A stretch of DNA of 64,000 nucleotides from Clostridia bacterium (GTDB lineage Bacteria > Bacillota > Clostridia > Christensenellales > Borkfalkiaceae): the NCBI GenBank assembly GCA_029066845.1, contig JAIEFR010000017.1, positions 120,805 through 184,804 on the forward strand, in the 5' to 3' direction. The notes under the pieces are model-generated. The model saw only the letters and a program-made list of their open reading frames with translations. It did no database searches and was not told the origin of the DNA. The position numbers were made by a program, and so were the translations under genes. Numbering within the stretch: the stretch's first letter is position 1; each line of letters opens with the position of its first letter. This document shows, one piece after another, positions 31,643 to 41,073 of the stretch.

Positions 31643-32224
31643 ATGAATACCAACGGCTTACCCGAAAAGATTGTGGTTGCAAGCGGAAACGCGCATAAAA
31701 TCGAAGAAATTAAGCAAATTTTTAAGGGCGTTAAACTCGTGACTATGAAGGAAGCGGGCTTTGAAGGCGACGTGGAAGAAAACGGAAAGACCTTTAAAGA
31801 GAACGCCTATATCAAGGCGAAAGCCGTTTACGACAAGCTTAAATGCCCCGTGCTTGCCGACGATTCGGGGCTGTGCGTGGACGCGCTTGACGGCGCGCCC
31901 GGGGTTTATTCGGCACGCTTTTCCGGCGGCGGCTCCGCAGAGAACAGAGCGCTTTTATTGAAAAGGCTGGACGGCGTATCCCACCGCAACGCGCGCTTTG
32001 CCTGCTCGGTATGCTATATCGGCTTAGACGGCAGGGCGGTATTCGGCGAGGGCTATACCGAGGGGCGCATACTCTTTGAAGAGATAGGAGAGCGCGGCTT
32101 CGGATACGACAGTCTGTTCTTTTCAAGCGATTTGGGCAAGTCGTTCGGCGAAGCAACCGAGCAGGAGAAAAACTCCGTTTCCCACCGCTTCCGCGCGCTG
32201 AGCGATTTGAGGAGCAAGCTTTGA
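31643..32224 (+). CDS. rdgB: XTP/dITP diphosphatase (RdgB/HAM1)
   Basis: House-cleaning pyrophosphatase that removes ITP, dITP and XTP. Family motifs: VVASGNAHKIEEIKQIF, LADDSGLCVDALDGAPGVYS, GFGYDSLFF and SHRFRAL. The start is taken at 31643: no Shine-Dalgarno is present and a TATAAT box ends 6 nt upstream, pointing to a leaderless mRNA. An in-frame ATG at 31637 sits directly after the box and would be removed from the transcript. 193 residues, normal. The TGA overlaps the TTG start of the next gene. Confidence 0.93.
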   Translation: MNTNGLPEKIVVASGNAHKIEEIKQIFKGVKLVTMKEAGFEGDVEENGKTFKENAYIKAKAVYDKLKCPVLADDSGLCVDALDGAPGVYSARFSGGGSAENRALLLKRLDGVSHRNARFACSVCYIGLDGRAVFGEGYTEGRILFEEIGERGFGYDSLFFSSDLGKSFGEATEQEKNSVSHRFRALSDLRSKL

Positions 32225-32694
32225 AAACGGTTACGGTAATTTCGGATACGCACGGCAATATTGCCGCGATGGAAAAGCTTTTCCCCGTATTTGCCGAAAG
32301 CGACTTTATAATCCACCTGGGCGACACGTCGTCCGACGGACAGATTATACGCAGGGAATTTCCCGACAAAACCTACCTTTTAAACGGCAACTGCGACTTT
32401 ACAAGGCTGGGCGAAAACGAGCTTGTACTGAACGTTGAGGACGTAAAAATTTTTGCCTGCCACGGCGACAAATACGGCGTTAAAACGGGTTACGACCGAC
32501 TTGCGTACGCAGCCGAACAGGAAGGCTGCACCGTTGCATTGTTCGGGCACACCCACTCGCCGACGGAAAGAACGGTTGGCGGCGTTACGCTTTTCAACCC
32601 CGGCACGCTTAAACGGTATGCGGTAAACACCTACCTCTATCTTGTTATAAACGGCGACAAAGCCGTAGGAAAAATCTGCGAACTAAGACAATAA
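32221..32694 (+). CDS. YfcE/MJ0936-type metallophosphodiesterase
   Basis: 157-residue calcineurin-like phosphoesterase with ISDTHGN (metal site), HLGDTSSDG, LNGNCD, ACHGD and FGHTHSPTE, all metal ligands of the small phosphodiesterase family. Natural substrate unknown. The start is a TTG in a TTGA overlap with the rdgB stop, so expression is coupled to rdgB, a pairing common in Firmicutes. Confidence 0.9.
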   Translation: MKTVTVISDTHGNIAAMEKLFPVFAESDFIIHLGDTSSDGQIIRREFPDKTYLLNGNCDFTRLGENELVLNVEDVKIFACHGDKYGVKTGYDRLAYAAEQEGCTVALFGHTHSPTERTVGGVTLFNPGTLKRYAVNTYLYLVINGDKAVGKICELRQ

Positions 32695-32711
32695 ATCAGG
32701 ACTTACACACT

Positions 32712-33674
32712 ATGGAGTTTAAACACGCATTTCACGTATTCGTTGATAATTTCGCGACCACTTATAAGGTGCTCGTTTACAGACTTATAATAATTGCCGT
32801 ATGCGCGGGGCTCGGCTGTGCGGTGGTAATACCCACGATGAACAACATTCTGGGCACGGCGCAGTACGAACAGCTTAACACGACCTTTTCCCAGCTGTGG
32901 GCGGACGTCATCGAGCTGAACACCGACAAGCTGCACGACGGCTTGCAGGCGGTTTTGGAAGCCCTCCGTTCGTTCAGACACCTTATCGAAGAAAAGGCGT
33001 GGCTGGTGAGCATTGCGGGCGTGTGCATTGCCGTCGTTTACCTTATCTATAAATTCCTTGCAGCCGTCGGCGACTACGTTACGGGCGCACTCGTAAACGA
33101 CAGAATGGCGATGCACGCAAAATCGTATTTCACCGTAACGCTCTTCAAAAATCTGAAACAGTCGCTGCTGTACGCCGCAATTTACGCGCCCATCGCGTTT
33201 TTATACGATTTACTCTGCATAACCGTTATGTGGGCGGTGGTATTCGTGGGACTGAGCTTCGTGCCCGTACTCATCAAGATATTCCTGCTGGCGGTTCTGT
33301 TTATGGTATTTTCGGCGGTCAAATTCACGTTTACCGCGGACTGGCTGCCTTCGCTTATCCACGCTAAAACAACGCAGAGAAGCGCGATTGCCTACACCTT
33401 TTCCAGAAAGGGCAAAAACACGGGCTGCGTATTTTCCAACGCGCTTGTATTAAGACTTATAATAATCGCCCTGAACGTGGCGGCTACGATTTTCACCTTC
33501 GGTGCGGGACTGCTTCTGACTATGCCCGCAACCGCGCTCATCGTGATATGCTTCTGGTTCGTCAACTATTTCGACTGCAACAAGCTTAAATATTTCGTGG
33601 ACGAATATACCGTTATCGGTCCCAAAAAGGAAGCCGCCCCCACCTTAGAGCAGTTTTTTAAGGGCGACGAATAA
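32712..33674 (+). CDS. Polytopic membrane protein of unknown function
   Basis: 320 residues. Helices near 20-45, 98-118, 155-205 (two or three) and 250-295, with an amphipathic stretch at 60-95. No family is recognised with confidence; the layout resembles Firmicutes membrane proteins of unknown function with six helices. It follows the phosphodiesterase by 17 bases, with a weak AGGA site, and is the last gene of the rdgB operon before a strong terminator. Confidence 0.7.
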   Translation: MEFKHAFHVFVDNFATTYKVLVYRLIIIAVCAGLGCAVVIPTMNNILGTAQYEQLNTTFSQLWADVIELNTDKLHDGLQAVLEALRSFRHLIEEKAWLVSIAGVCIAVVYLIYKFLAAVGDYVTGALVNDRMAMHAKSYFTVTLFKNLKQSLLYAAIYAPIAFLYDLLCITVMWAVVFVGLSFVPVLIKIFLLAVLFMVFSAVKFTFTADWLPSLIHAKTTQRSAIAYTFSRKGKNTGCVFSNALVLRLIIIALNVAATIFTFGAGLLLTMPATALIVICFWFVNYFDCNKLKYFVDEYTVIGPKKEAAPTLEQFFKGDE

Positions 33675-33707
33675 AAAAATATACAATACTTGTATAAAAT
33701 TTTCCAT

Positions 33708-33736
33708 TTCCCCCTTTACAAAGGGGGGATTTTTTT
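33708..33736 (+). terminator. Terminator of the rdgB operon
   Basis: CCCCCTTT/AAAGGGGG hairpin with a very short loop, followed by a run of T. Confidence 0.8.
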
Positions 33737-33821
33737 ATATAATAAAAAAGACGAATTGTCATAATAAATTTTATTTTTGTATACGATTAAACGTATGCGG
33801 GGGATTTTCAGGAGGAATTTT

Positions 33822-35762
33822 ATGGATTTTGAAAAGGCTTACGAAAGCTGGATTGAGGACGAAAGACTCAACGAAGAAGGCAAGCGCGAACTCGCTTCTA
33901 TCAGAAATAACAGAGAAGAAATAGAATACAGCTTCGGCGCCGAGCTCGAATTCGGCACCGCGGGTATGCGCGGCATTATAGGCTACGGCACCAACAAGAT
34001 GAACGTTTACACCGTTGCCCGCGCCACGCAGGGCTTGAGCGAATTTATCAAGGGACTGGGCGAGGAAGCAAAGCTCAAGGGCGTAGTTATTTCCTACGAT
34101 ACGCGTCTGAAGAGCGACGTGTTTGCACAGACCGCCGCCGAGGTGCTTGCGGCAAACGGCATCAAGGCTTATCTGTTCGGCGACGTGCACCCCGTTCCTA
34201 TGCTTTCGTTTGCAGTGCGCGCACTCGGAACGGTTGCTGGCATTATGATTACCGCTTCGCACAACCCCAAGCAATACAACGGCTATAAGGTTTACGGTGC
34301 GGACGGCGCGCAGATGAGCCCCGAGGACACCAAGGTCGTCGTAGACAGCATAAACGCCATTACCGACTACCTTGCGGTAGCTACCCCCACCATTGCGCAG
34401 AGAAAGAAATACATAGTTCCCGTACCTGCAAAGGTTGACAAAAAGTATTATAAGGAGCTTCAAAAGCTCACCCTTTCCAAAAAGGCGGTCAAGACCTGCG
34501 GAAAGAGCCTGAAACTCGTTTACACCCCCGTACACGGCTCGGGATATATACCCGTCACCACAATACTCAAAAAGATAGGCATAAACGCAACCGTCGTTCA
34601 GGAGCAGATTAAAAAGGACACCGAATTTTCGACGGTAGCCGTGCCCAACCCCGAATTCAAGGAAACCCTTTCGATGGGCATTGCGCTTGCAAACAAGATA
34701 GGCGCAACCGTAGTATTCGGCACCGACCCCGACAGCGACAGACTGGGCGTTGCCGTAAAGAACGACGAGGGCGAGTTCGAAGCGCTTTCGGGCAACCAGG
34801 TCGGCATACTCCTTCTTGACTACATACTCACCAGACTCAAAGAAGACAAATCACTGCCCGCAAACGCGGCAGTTGTTAAGTCGTTCGTATCCACGGGTAT
34901 GGCAAAGGCGATCTGCCAGAGCTTCGGCGTAGAGCTGTTCGAAACGCCCGTCGGCTTCAAATTCATCGGCGAAAAAATCAAGCTTTGGGAGAGAGATAAC
35001 TCCCACACCTACGTGTTCGGCTTCGAGGAGAGCTGCGGATACTTACGCGGCACGCACGCAAGAGATAAGGACGCGGTAGTCGCTTCGATGCTGTGCGCCG
35101 AAATGGTTTGCTACTACACCTACAAGGGCACGACTGTGTTCGACAGACTGAACGAAATTTATAAGACCTACGGCTACGTGCTCGACTGCAACGTTTCCAT
35201 TCAGTACAAGGGACTGAACGCAATGAAGGAAATGAACGCCGTGGTAGACGCGCTTAAGGTCAACCCCGTCGAGAAGTTCGATATTTACGAAGTGGCTTGC
35301 TTCCGCGATTACTCCAAGGACGAGAAGTGCGATATGGCTACGGGCGAAAAGTCCCCCATCGGAAGCCCTAAGTGCAACTGCGTATATTACGAATTGAAGA
35401 ACGGCAGCTTCGTGTGCGTACGTCCCTCCGGCACCGAACCCAAGCTGAAGATTTATTACTCGGTAAAGGCGAACAACAAGCAGGACGCGGAAGCCGCGCT
35501 TGCCAAGTTGCAGGCGTCCGTCGGAGAGCTTTTGGATAAAGTAAACAAGCCCGAGGCTCCCGCTAAGGAACAGAAAGCCGAGGAAGAAGAAAAGCCCGCT
35601 AAGACTGAAAAAGCCGCAAAGGCTCCCGCAAAGAAGGCGGCTCCCAAAAAGGACACGGCTAAGGCGGCAACCAAGCCCGCTGCAAAGACGACGGCTAAGG
35701 CTGCGGCTCCCAAGAAGGAAGCTGCTAAGAAGCCCGCAGCTAAGAAGGAAAAGAAAGACTAA
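33822..35762 (+). CDS. pgcA: Phosphoglucomutase/phosphomannomutase with Lys/Ala-rich tail
   Basis: Alpha-D-phosphohexomutase interconverting glucose-1- and glucose-6-phosphate (or the mannose pair). Active-site loop TASHNPKQYNGYK, metal loop GTDPDSDRLG, sugar loop GFEESCGY and phosphate loop RPSGTEPKLKIYY all present. The ATG at 33822 follows AGGAGG. After the catalytic domain ends near residue 575 there is a tail of about 70 residues made almost only of Ala, Lys, Pro, Glu and Thr, like a histone-H1-type tail, unusual for this enzyme. The gene supplies sugar phosphates for surface polysaccharides. Confidence 0.9.
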   Translation: MDFEKAYESWIEDERLNEEGKRELASIRNNREEIEYSFGAELEFGTAGMRGIIGYGTNKMNVYTVARATQGLSEFIKGLGEEAKLKGVVISYDTRLKSDVFAQTAAEVLAANGIKAYLFGDVHPVPMLSFAVRALGTVAGIMITASHNPKQYNGYKVYGADGAQMSPEDTKVVVDSINAITDYLAVATPTIAQRKKYIVPVPAKVDKKYYKELQKLTLSKKAVKTCGKSLKLVYTPVHGSGYIPVTTILKKIGINATVVQEQIKKDTEFSTVAVPNPEFKETLSMGIALANKIGATVVFGTDPDSDRLGVAVKNDEGEFEALSGNQVGILLLDYILTRLKEDKSLPANAAVVKSFVSTGMAKAICQSFGVELFETPVGFKFIGEKIKLWERDNSHTYVFGFEESCGYLRGTHARDKDAVVASMLCAEMVCYYTYKGTTVFDRLNEIYKTYGYVLDCNVSIQYKGLNAMKEMNAVVDALKVNPVEKFDIYEVACFRDYSKDEKCDMATGEKSPIGSPKCNCVYYELKNGSFVCVRPSGTEPKLKIYYSVKANNKQDAEAALAKLQASVGELLDKVNKPEAPAKEQKAEEEEKPAKTEKAAKAPAKKAAPKKDTAKAATKPAAKTTAKAAAPKKEAAKKPAAKKEKKD

Positions 35763-35775
35763 GTTTAATATAGTA

Positions 35776-35807
35776 AAAAGCCCCGCGGCAAACGCCGCGG
35801 GGCTTTT
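35776..35807. terminator. Terminator between pgcA and the surface protein gene
   Basis: AAAAGCCCCGCGGC, 4-nt loop, GCCGCGGGGCTTTT; symmetric, between convergent genes. Confidence 0.85.
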
Positions 35808-35819
35808 GTTTTACTGCTC

Positions 35820-38800
35820 TTAATCTTTCCTGTCCTCGCCGCCGAGAACGTCGTCGATATTGTCGGTTACGGGATCTGCGGGAGTGTAGAAGCCGCCGAC
35901 GTCAAACACACGTCCGTCGTCCACGGGCATAGGCGCAACGTAGTTGCGTACTACAGTCCTCGTTGCAGGTGCGGGAGCCGCACTCTGAACAGGCTTCTTA
36001 GTCGTGTCTATCTTGGTGGTCGTGACGGTCGTCATAACCGCGTCGGGAGGCACCTGCGTTGCCGCAGCGTTATCTGTCTTAGCGGTCTGCGCCTCCGCCT
36101 TATCGTTCTTTGACAGTGCCTTCTGTACGGCTTTGTCAACCATCTCTTCCAGCCAGTTCATAGGCGCGCCGCCCTGAACGCTCTGCTCGCCGCCCATACG
36201 CGCAAGCAGGTTTGCAAACTGCAAATCTATTTTGGTCTGAGTAACCTGCTGTTCGGCTTTGAGTGCCGAAATATCCCTGAGTGACTGCTCAGCCCTGAGT
36301 GCGGAAATTTCCGCCTTGATTTCAGCCAGCTCGCTTGCACTGCCGCCGCCAGAAGGCATTGACTGCGCCTGTTGCATTTGCGGCATCTGCTGACCCATCA
36401 TCTGAGGCATCTGCATCATTTGAGGCATCATCTGCGGCATTTGCTGCTGATTCATACGCGCCATTCTCTCCTCGCGGTCTTCGCGACGACGCTGTTCTTC
36501 GCGCTCTCTGCGCTCCTCTTCCTTGCGCTCGCGCTCCTCTTTTTCTTCGAGTCTGCGCTGTTCGGCAAGCTCCTCGCGCTTACGCTTTCTCTTCTTCGCA
36601 CTTGCAATTATGCAGATAAGTATTATAAGGAATAACAGCACCAACGCCGCGATTACGAACCACAGCCAATTGGCTTTGGCAAAGCTGAGCGCGTTTCCAA
36701 AGAACGCCGCCGCGGCGCTTTGAGGCACCGTGTAATCCTTTCTTGCGGACACGCTCTTTATATCGTCAGTTCCGTCCACAAACTCGAAGTTGATTGCATC
36801 AGCACCTGTAAGATACGCTTCGACAATGTACTTTTCGCCGCCCTTCAATACAGGCTCTTCTAAAAGGTTGCCGTTGGTGTCGTAGTATCTGTAACCTATC
36901 GCAACGTCCAGTCCGTTTGCCGTTATCATATTCTGATAATCGGCAAGCGCGTTAAGGGTTGCGCCCTCCTTGCTCTTTAAATTCCAGCCGTCCGTCGAAA
37001 GCACTATCTTACTAATTGACCAGTCAAGGGTTGCGGTAAGCTCGGAGTTATTTATACTGATTTCGTTCTTAAACAACGCCTTTGCAAGCAACTTGCTGGC
37101 AGGTTCGGCGCTTGCAGGCTCAACCCACATATAGTTGCTACTCTTCAACTTAAACGTAACGGTATATGCGCCTGCATTTTTGTTGGTGTAGCCGCTGAGC
37201 ATACTCATAACGTTTGCATTATAGTTGCTGTCAAGGTAATCAACAAGATTGATATAATCGCCCTTGTATACTATATCCTTAGTAACCTGAGGAACTATAA
37301 TTTTTCTTATCAGAACTTCGAATTCAAACGTGCTTGCCGTAAGTACGTACGAAGCTTCGTTGCCCGATTTTAAACTTACGGTTATGGTATACTTACCAAC
37401 GTCTAAACCGTTTACGAATGCAACCAGTTCGGGAGCGTTTCCGTCAAAAGTTTTAGCCTCGGTAAGCGTTCCGCCCGCAACCTTAACTTCGACGCGCGCC
37501 CTTTCGTCCGCCGTTCCTCTTACAACGCTGAGTGCGAAATCAACTAAACCGTACTCCGCGCCGCTGCCCGTAACTTCAACGTTTATTGCCGTCTTTGGAG
37601 CACCCGTCGAGAACGGATATGAAGTCTGCTTGATATTGACTTCAGTCACGCCGCTCTTCATCTGTACGCGCACCGTACCGCTTACGGGCGTGGTTTCAGA
37701 CCAGTTATCCTTTATGTATTGTTTGAGGTCTTCAAGCGTGTAGTCCGTGCCGTTGACGGTATAAACGTAGTCGTAATACTGCGAATAATCCTTTCCGTCG
37801 TCAAACTTTACTGCGGGGAATTCGAATGCGTTGTTACCCACTTCCACCGCCTGCGTACCGCTCCAAGAGTAAGGCAAAGCACGCGCAGTAATTTCCCAAT
37901 TATAGGTTAACGTTACGTTGCCGACCTCATCCGCCGTCGTGTAGTTAGGATTGTTTACCGCGATATACACGTTAGTAGTGTTTGAACCCTGCTGTGTGTA
38001 AGTGTCCGAATTATTATAATTGGTTGTGTAATCTCCTGCCGCAAGGTCAAGCCCCAAACCCTTCATATAGTCGGGCGAAACACGTACGGATATAGGGTCG
38101 CCCGTATACGAGGGCTTATTCGTTGCCGTAATCTTCGTCCAGGTAGCGCCATTGTCTGACGAATACTCCCACTCCGCTTTCGAGAAGTCAAGCTTCTTGG
38201 GAACGATTTTTATCGTAAGCGTGAAAGGTCCGTCCGAACAGGAGTTCTGGTCGCTGTCCTTCGCCTTGATTGCAAAAGTTGCGGTATAAGTATCGACGTT
38301 TACGGCGTTTATAAACGTGCCCGTCAGATCGCCGTCCTGTTCAAGATACGCCGCGTCCGAAGCGCTGCTGAAATCAACCTTTACGTTAGTCAGATCCAGC
38401 GGCTTACCAGTGTACTCCATTGTGTATATGGCGCTTCCGTCGTCATAATCGTTGGCAATGTATGTATCACCGGCAATCGTCCATTTAATATCGTTGCTGC
38501 CGAGGCTGAGCCCCTGCGCGGTTATCTCAAAGTTGTGCGTAACGCTTCCCGAATAATTCTCGCCGTCCGCAACCTTTACGGTAAGCACATAGTTGCCCTT
38601 TGCAAAGCCCGTACCTATCGTTACCTTGCACGAAGTGCCGTTCACCGCAATATCTTTTGCATTTACCGACACGGGAGCACCGCCGTTCAGCGTATAGCTT
38701 ACTTCAAATTTAAGCGTTGTGTCGCTTCCGCACAGCGGCGTAGTCACGTTGAAGTCCAACTCGGTTTTGGTTTTCCTCTGCCACGAGGCCGCGTTTGTAC

Positions 38801-40706
38801 CGGCTGATACGATTACAACCGGCTTTGCGGTAATTTCAACCGCTCCGGGCGCCGTGCCGGAAAACGCGTAAAGCGTATCGTCTTTCAGCGTGAACACAGG
38901 CGTATACTTGCCTACGTTAGTCACCTTTAAGGTTGTGCCGTCAAAGCTGTCCGCACCCGTAGGAACGGCGGGCGTGTTCATAGTAGTGCCGTCGAATCCC
39001 GTAAAGGTAAATTCCTGCGAAGTGCCGTCGTACTCCTCGCTTGCGCTTCCGCTTATCGCAGGATACGCAACCTGCTTTTTGGAAAGATTGAACGCTTCCG
39101 TCGCGTCCACCTTATAGTTCGTTGCGCCGGTACCGTCAACCACTGCCATTGCAACCCAGTTGCCCGTACTGTTAGGACTGTCAACCGCGCTGTTGGGGTG
39201 CGCTCCGTCCTTGTAATACTTGGTTTTAAGTGTGAACGTAGGCTTGCCGGCATTATCCTTATCACACGAAAAGATTTCGCTTTCGTCGCTGAATTTCGCG
39301 ACCGGCAGTCCGTCTTTAGTTTCAAAAGCAATTGTCAGAGGCTGTCTGTTTACCTTGTAAGTAAACGTACGCGCGGCGGAAGAGTTGCTTGCCTTATCCG
39401 ACCAGACGTAATTATTGACCGCAACGATTGTTGCCGTAACCGTATATCCGTCTTCGTTTGCGTTAGTCACGCTCGCGGGCGATAAAGTCATTATTGTATT
39501 ATCGGTATATTTAAGGTTATCGTACCACGAAGGCACGGAATCGGCGTCGCTTATAGTCAACGCGCTTCCATTGTAGCCGGCTGTTATCTGGGCGCCCTGC
39601 GGCGTACTCAACTCTATGGGGTCAATCGTAAAGCTTACGGATTGCGTGTCCTGATCGTCGTCCTTAGAGGTATCCCACACCGCGCCGCAATTACTGTTTA
39701 TATCGAAATACAGCGTATATGTGCCTGCTTCCTTTGCCGTCATTACGTCGCTTGAATTGAGCGGGTTTATGCCGGTTGAAGCAGCTTTATCATAAATTGT
39801 AGTTTTAGTACCCGCCGTGTTGACATATTCCGCTTTGATCATACTCGCACGCACGTTATCGTAGGTGAAAGTAAAGTTATGGTTCTGTCCGTCATACGTG
39901 ATAGAGCTGACGTCCACCTCGGGAACGTCTATAGGCGTAGCCGAAATTTCCGTTGTCATCTGCGCCCAGTCGTTGTAAGTATAAGCGTACGACGAACCGG
40001 CTATAGTTCCCGTGAAAAAGCCGAAATATAACGTGTACTCTTTTTTGCTGCCCGTATTATTGGTCAAAGTATCCGCGTACACCTCGACGGGACTGTACGT
40101 TTTGTTAGAGCCTGCGACCGTAGACGTAATATTATGATGATAACGGTCTACGCCCGCGGGGTTGATATAAGCTGTTTCATTATAGCCGCTGGTACCGACG
40201 TATCCGAATTGCACGTCGGCAGACTTATCCGTATCACCGTAATAGTAAAAATCCGCCCAGGCGTGCGCTACTCCTACGCTATTATCAACTTTTGCGTTTA
40301 TGTACATCGTTTCCGAAATCGATATATCATATTCGGTATAGGCAGGCACGGTTATAACTGCCTTAAAGTGTATATAATTCACAACGTAGCATCGTGTTGC
40401 TACCTTAGTTTTTGTACCCGTTGCCTTTGCCGCGCTCGCGTCAAAGGAACTAACGCCGGCAGCCGCGTTAGGAGCGCCCATACCCAAAAGAGTAAGTCCT
40501 TCTCCCCAGCCGCTGTTAGTATTATAGTTTGTTTCATACTTCTGATAGTTACCTAACCCCGTCCATTCAACGGCGTCGCTTGGTTTAACCGCCGCTTCCG
40601 CGCTTACCGTATTTTTAGGCGAAAAGACCGCGCCGAAAGTAACCGCAGTGCACGCGCAGAGAACAGCTAATAACCCTCCCAAAAAAGTTTTACGTTTAAT
40701 TTTCAT
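35820..40706 (-). CDS. Giant Ig-repeat surface protein with transmembrane anchor and coiled cytosolic tail
   Basis: 1628 residues from the ATG at 40706 (AGGAG lies 8 nt upstream; the ATG six bases earlier is only 2 nt from it). A signal peptide occupies residues 1-39. Residues 40-1340 are beta-rich repeats of bacterial Ig/MBG type, with recurrent YDGQ, YNGS, YDGT, YTGK, YTGD motifs. A single helix near 1343-1369 is followed not by a sortase motif but by a 260-residue cytosolic tail: a KKRKRKR stop-transfer, an Arg/Glu-rich predicted coiled coil, MPQM-type repeats, another predicted coiled coil, then a Pro/Thr-rich end. Likely an adhesin or envelope scaffold linking outside to inside. Function unknown. 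Confidence 0.8.
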   Translation of the reverse strand: MKIKRKTFLGGLLAVLCACTAVTFGAVFSPKNTVSAEAAVKPSDAVEWTGLGNYQKYETNYNTNSGWGEGLTLLGMGAPNAAAGVSSFDASAAKATGTKTKVATRCYVVNYIHFKAVITVPAYTEYDISISETMYINAKVDNSVGVAHAWADFYYYGDTDKSADVQFGYVGTSGYNETAYINPAGVDRYHHNITSTVAGSNKTYSPVEVYADTLTNNTGSKKEYTLYFGFFTGTIAGSSYAYTYNDWAQMTTEISATPIDVPEVDVSSITYDGQNHNFTFTYDNVRASMIKAEYVNTAGTKTTIYDKAASTGINPLNSSDVMTAKEAGTYTLYFDINSNCGAVWDTSKDDDQDTQSVSFTIDPIELSTPQGAQITAGYNGSALTISDADSVPSWYDNLKYTDNTIMTLSPASVTNANEDGYTVTATIVAVNNYVWSDKASNSSAARTFTYKVNRQPLTIAFETKDGLPVAKFSDESEIFSCDKDNAGKPTFTLKTKYYKDGAHPNSAVDSPNSTGNWVAMAVVDGTGATNYKVDATEAFNLSKKQVAYPAISGSASEEYDGTSQEFTFTGFDGTTMNTPAVPTGADSFDGTTLKVTNVGKYTPVFTLKDDTLYAFSGTAPGAVEITAKPVVIVSAGTNAASWQRKTKTELDFNVTTPLCGSDTTLKFEVSYTLNGGAPVSVNAKDIAVNGTSCKVTIGTGFAKGNYVLTVKVADGENYSGSVTHNFEITAQGLSLGSNDIKWTIAGDTYIANDYDDGSAIYTMEYTGKPLDLTNVKVDFSSASDAAYLEQDGDLTGTFINAVNVDTYTATFAIKAKDSDQNSCSDGPFTLTIKIVPKKLDFSKAEWEYSSDNGATWTKITATNKPSYTGDPISVRVSPDYMKGLGLDLAAGDYTTNYNNSDTYTQQGSNTTNVYIAVNNPNYTTADEVGNVTLTYNWEITARALPYSWSGTQAVEVGNNAFEFPAVKFDDGKDYSQYYDYVYTVNGTDYTLEDLKQYIKDNWSETTPVSGTVRVQMKSGVTEVNIKQTSYPFSTGAPKTAINVEVTGSGAEYGLVDFALSVVRGTADERARVEVKVAGGTLTEAKTFDGNAPELVAFVNGLDVGKYTITVSLKSGNEASYVLTASTFEFEVLIRKIIVPQVTKDIVYKGDYINLVDYLDSNYNANVMSMLSGYTNKNAGAYTVTFKLKSSNYMWVEPASAEPASKLLAKALFKNEISINNSELTATLDWSISKIVLSTDGWNLKSKEGATLNALADYQNMITANGLDVAIGYRYYDTNGNLLEEPVLKGGEKYIVEAYLTGADAINFEFVDGTDDIKSVSARKDYTVPQSAAAAFFGNALSFAKANWLWFVIAALVLLFLIILICIIASAKKRKRKREELAEQRRLEEKEERERKEEERREREEQRRREDREERMARMNQQQMPQMMPQMMQMPQMMGQQMPQMQQAQSMPSGGGSASELAEIKAEISALRAEQSLRDISALKAEQQVTQTKIDLQFANLLARMGGEQSVQGGAPMNWLEEMVDKAVQKALSKNDKAEAQTAKTDNAAATQVPPDAVMTTVTTTKIDTTKKPVQSAAPAPATRTVVRNYVAPMPVDDGRVFDVGGFYTPADPVTDNIDDVLGGEDRKD

Positions 40707-40731
40707 AAACATTACTCCTTTGCGGGCAAAT

Positions 40732-40896
40732 AAAAAAGAGCGCTCCTATCAAGGAACGCCCGCTCAAATGTGCCCTTGATAGTTGCGCTACAATTTCCGA
40801 ATAACAAGACTTTCATCAGGAAAAGAAGGGTACACTTATGCCGTTGTAACCTGATGAAAAAATACAGAAAAATAGTGTTATTCAGTTGTAGCGCAC
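40732..40896 (-). promoter_or_regulatory. Structured 5' leader with terminator/antiterminator, candidate riboswitch
   Basis: In the leader of the surface-protein mRNA: P1 is a 10-bp stem (40886-40895 with 40784-40793) extended by 7 bp (40877-40883 with 40799-40805); inside it P2 is a 10-bp stem (40850-40859 with 40811-40820). Next comes CTATCAAGG pairing with CCTTGATAG (40774-40782 with 40746-40754). The latter competes with GAGCG..CGCTC (40761-40765 with 40738-40742), which is followed by six U at 40732-40737. That is the layout of a transcription attenuator. It matches no riboswitch class I can name. Confidence 0.6.
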
Positions 40897-40900
40897 TTAT

Positions 40901-40929
40901 ATTTTATCACGGGAGTTGTTTTTTTACAA
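40901..40929 (-). promoter_or_regulatory. Surface protein promoter
   Basis: Minus strand TTGTAA, 17-nt spacer, TAAAAT. Predicted start at about 40894, so the transcript begins at the base of leader stem P1. Confidence 0.65.
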
Positions 40930-41008
40930 TACTTTTCGACAAACTTTTCAATAATAGATAATTTTACTTTTTCTGCCACAATATGTTGTGGGTCGGGCGA
41001 CATTTTAT

Positions 41009-41037
41009 TTGCCAATCGCGAAAAAAATCTATATAAT
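41009..41037 (+). promoter_or_regulatory. gpmI promoter
   Basis: TTGCCA, 17-nt spacer, TATAAT, then a leader of about 30 nt with GGGAG before the ATG at 41074. The stretch 40930-41008 holds nothing else I recognise. Confidence 0.7.
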
Positions 41038-41073
41038 ACAGGTGAAAAACATATTTTGCGGGAGTAATTTATT

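Noticed and set aside
33760-33800. Promoter for pgcA (TTGTCA with TATACG-like -10)
   Set aside because: Spacing and -10 match are too poor to call.
36335-36635. Tandem CATCTG-type repeats considered as a CRISPR or microsatellite
   Set aside because: They encode the MPQM repeats of the surface protein; no spacers and irregular unit length.
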